This document shows, in pieces, positions 5,589 to 6,107 of a DNA stretch of 6,107 bases. Source of the stretch: Candidatus Dadabacteria bacterium (GTDB lineage: Bacteria; J088). The stretch covers positions 1 to 6,107 of the forward strand of contig RFIY01000024.1 in NCBI GenBank assembly GCA_003695505.1, read 5' to 3'. Numbering within the stretch: position 1 is the stretch's first letter; each line of letters starts with the position of its first letter. The notes under the pieces were generated by a model. That model had not been told where the DNA came from, ran no database searches, and saw nothing but the letters and a program-made list of their open reading frames with translations. A program made the translations under genes and the position numbers.

Positions 5589-5606
5589 CTCGTGACTCGT
5601 GACTCG
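5582..5606. repeat. 7-bp tandem repeat (CTCGTGA), about 3.6 copies
   Basis: Three complete CTCGTGA units (5582-5588, 5589-5595, 5596-5602) are followed by a partial CTCG. Because 7 is not a multiple of 3, the TGA triplets at 5586, 5593 and 5600 fall in three different frames, so no plus-strand frame passes through. On the minus strand the repeat is free of stops. It marks the exact end of the truncated NTF2-like gene. Such arrays change copy number by slippage. Confidence 0.9.
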
Positions 5607-5792
5607 ATCGAGGGCAGAACACCTGCCAGCGCACGAACATTCTGTCATCGGCAGCCCCAGATGAAGAACCAACCTGAAATTGAACGTGGGGGAACCTCCT
5701 GTTGAACGTCGCGGAAATCCACCAGGGCAACGAGCGCGGCCGCGCGACCTGCTGATTGATGACACGGCCTGTCTGACCGACAGACTGATCGC
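5589..5792. other. Intergenic, possibly degenerate region
   Basis: This stretch of about 200 bp carries no ORF I can support on either strand. It holds the tail of the 7-bp repeat and a second copy of CATTCTGTCATC (5638-5649; first copy at 5552-5563 in the truncated gene). It also has two related stretches starting TTGAACGT (about 5681 and 5703) and a small hairpin, GTCTG-ACCGA-CAGAC (about 5773-5787), without a T-run. The hairpin lies between the convergent ends of the operon and the membrane-protein gene and could be a weak terminator. The rest looks like decayed sequence. Confidence 0.45.
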
Positions 5793-6107
5793 TCAACGCC
5801 GTGACGCCGCCCAGTCGAACTGACTGCCGTAGCGGTACATCCAGTACAGGCATGTGCTGTTGGTGATGTGCCAGAGCGCGTGTCCCTGCAGCCAGTGGTT
5901 GTCCGGGTCACAGACCAGCCCCGTGATGTCGAGGATCCAGAACAGCAGCGACAGCAGAAACGCGCCGATCAGGATCCAGAAGTAGCGGTAGTCGACGGCC
6001 TGGCCGTTGCGTCGCGCCCGCAGCGCGAGCGGCACTTCGAGCGCTGCCGCGGCGGCCGCCTGGACACCGAAGATCGCGATGCCGATGTCTTTTGCGATCC
6101 ATAACCC
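5793..6107 (-). CDS. C-terminal part of a CREST/ceramidase-like membrane protein (5' end outside window)
   Basis: The minus-strand frame is open from the right edge to a stop at 5795-5793, giving the last 104 residues. The GTG at 6035 is internal, because coding with a membrane helix (WIAKDIGIAIFGVQAAAAALEV) continues upstream of it. A second helix is YFWILIGAFLLSLLFWILDITGL. The segment CDPDNHWLQGHALWHITNSTCLYWMYRYG then closes the protein with a third hydrophobic stretch. GHALWH contains an HxxxH pair near the C-terminus, as found in the last helices of CREST-superfamily membrane hydrolases (alkaline ceramidases and relatives), where the histidines bind metal. With only the end of the protein visible, the family call is tentative and the substrate unknown. 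It converges on the MarR operon and is not part of it. Confidence 0.6.
   Translation of the reverse strand, partial: GLWIAKDIGIAIFGVQAAAAAALEVPLALRARRNGQAVDYRYFWILIGAFLLSLLFWILDITGLVCDPDNHWLQGHALWHITNSTCLYWMYRYGSQFDWAASRR

Noticed and set aside
4711-5853. Long minus-strand ORF (380 codons) opposite the nucleoside hydrolase-like gene.
   Set aside because: It is Arg/Ser-rich low-complexity translation, and the plus strand carries recognisable motifs and operon overlaps. Its length is helped by the stop-free minus reading of the 7-bp repeat.
1-6107. Mobile element, CRISPR array, tRNA/rRNA or known defence system.
   Set aside because: No transposase or integrase motifs, spaced repeat array, RNA gene or defence-gene signature was seen on either strand.

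Overview
The window is high-GC, densely packed bacterial chromosome with short intergenic gaps, GTG starts and overlapping genes. Protein style and codon use suggest a proteobacterium, probably in the Burkholderiales or Xanthomonadales. This is inference: there is no rRNA, tRNA or other marker gene to fix the taxon.

Left block (1-3007, mostly minus strand). The tail of an unidentified plus-strand gene ends at 105, convergent with a minus-strand set. Read in the direction of transcription, that set is a TetR-family repressor (3007-2447), a possible 20-codon leader peptide (2387-2325), an exported NAPE-PLD/RomA-like metallo-beta-lactamase-fold hydrolase (2328-1108) and a classical short-chain dehydrogenase (1079-132). 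Two copies of CCGAC-N6-GTCGG, one at the tetR promoter and one just ahead of the hydrolase-dehydrogenase pair, make this look like a self-contained, autoregulated TetR regulon. The inducer is unknown. The hydrolase lacks a convincing ribosome site of its own. Its GTG start overlaps the stop of the leader ORF, which does have one, so the two are probably translationally coupled.

Right block (3125-5588, plus strand). A divergent promoter drives a MarR-family regulator. Its start codon lies inside a perfect palindrome, and a second imperfect copy of the box lies 20 bp upstream over the -35 element. No upstream ribosome site is possible, so the message is probably leaderless or nearly so. Behind it, with gaps or overlaps of -35 to +14 nt, follow a two-helix membrane protein, a SAM-dependent methyltransferase, an exported divergent nucleoside hydrolase-like protein, and the first 38 codons of what looks like an NTF2/SnoaL-like protein. 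That last gene is cut off at a 7-bp tandem repeat that stops all three forward frames. Together they form one MarR-controlled operon of unknown purpose.

Right edge. About 200 bp of apparently non-coding, possibly degenerate sequence separates the operon from a minus-strand multi-helix membrane protein that runs off the window. Its GHALWH motif resembles the last part of CREST-type (ceramidase-like) membrane hydrolases.

No mobile element, CRISPR array, tRNA, rRNA or known defence system is visible. The most noteworthy points are the regulatory architecture of both transcription units, the unusual nucleoside hydrolase, and the broken end of the MarR operon.
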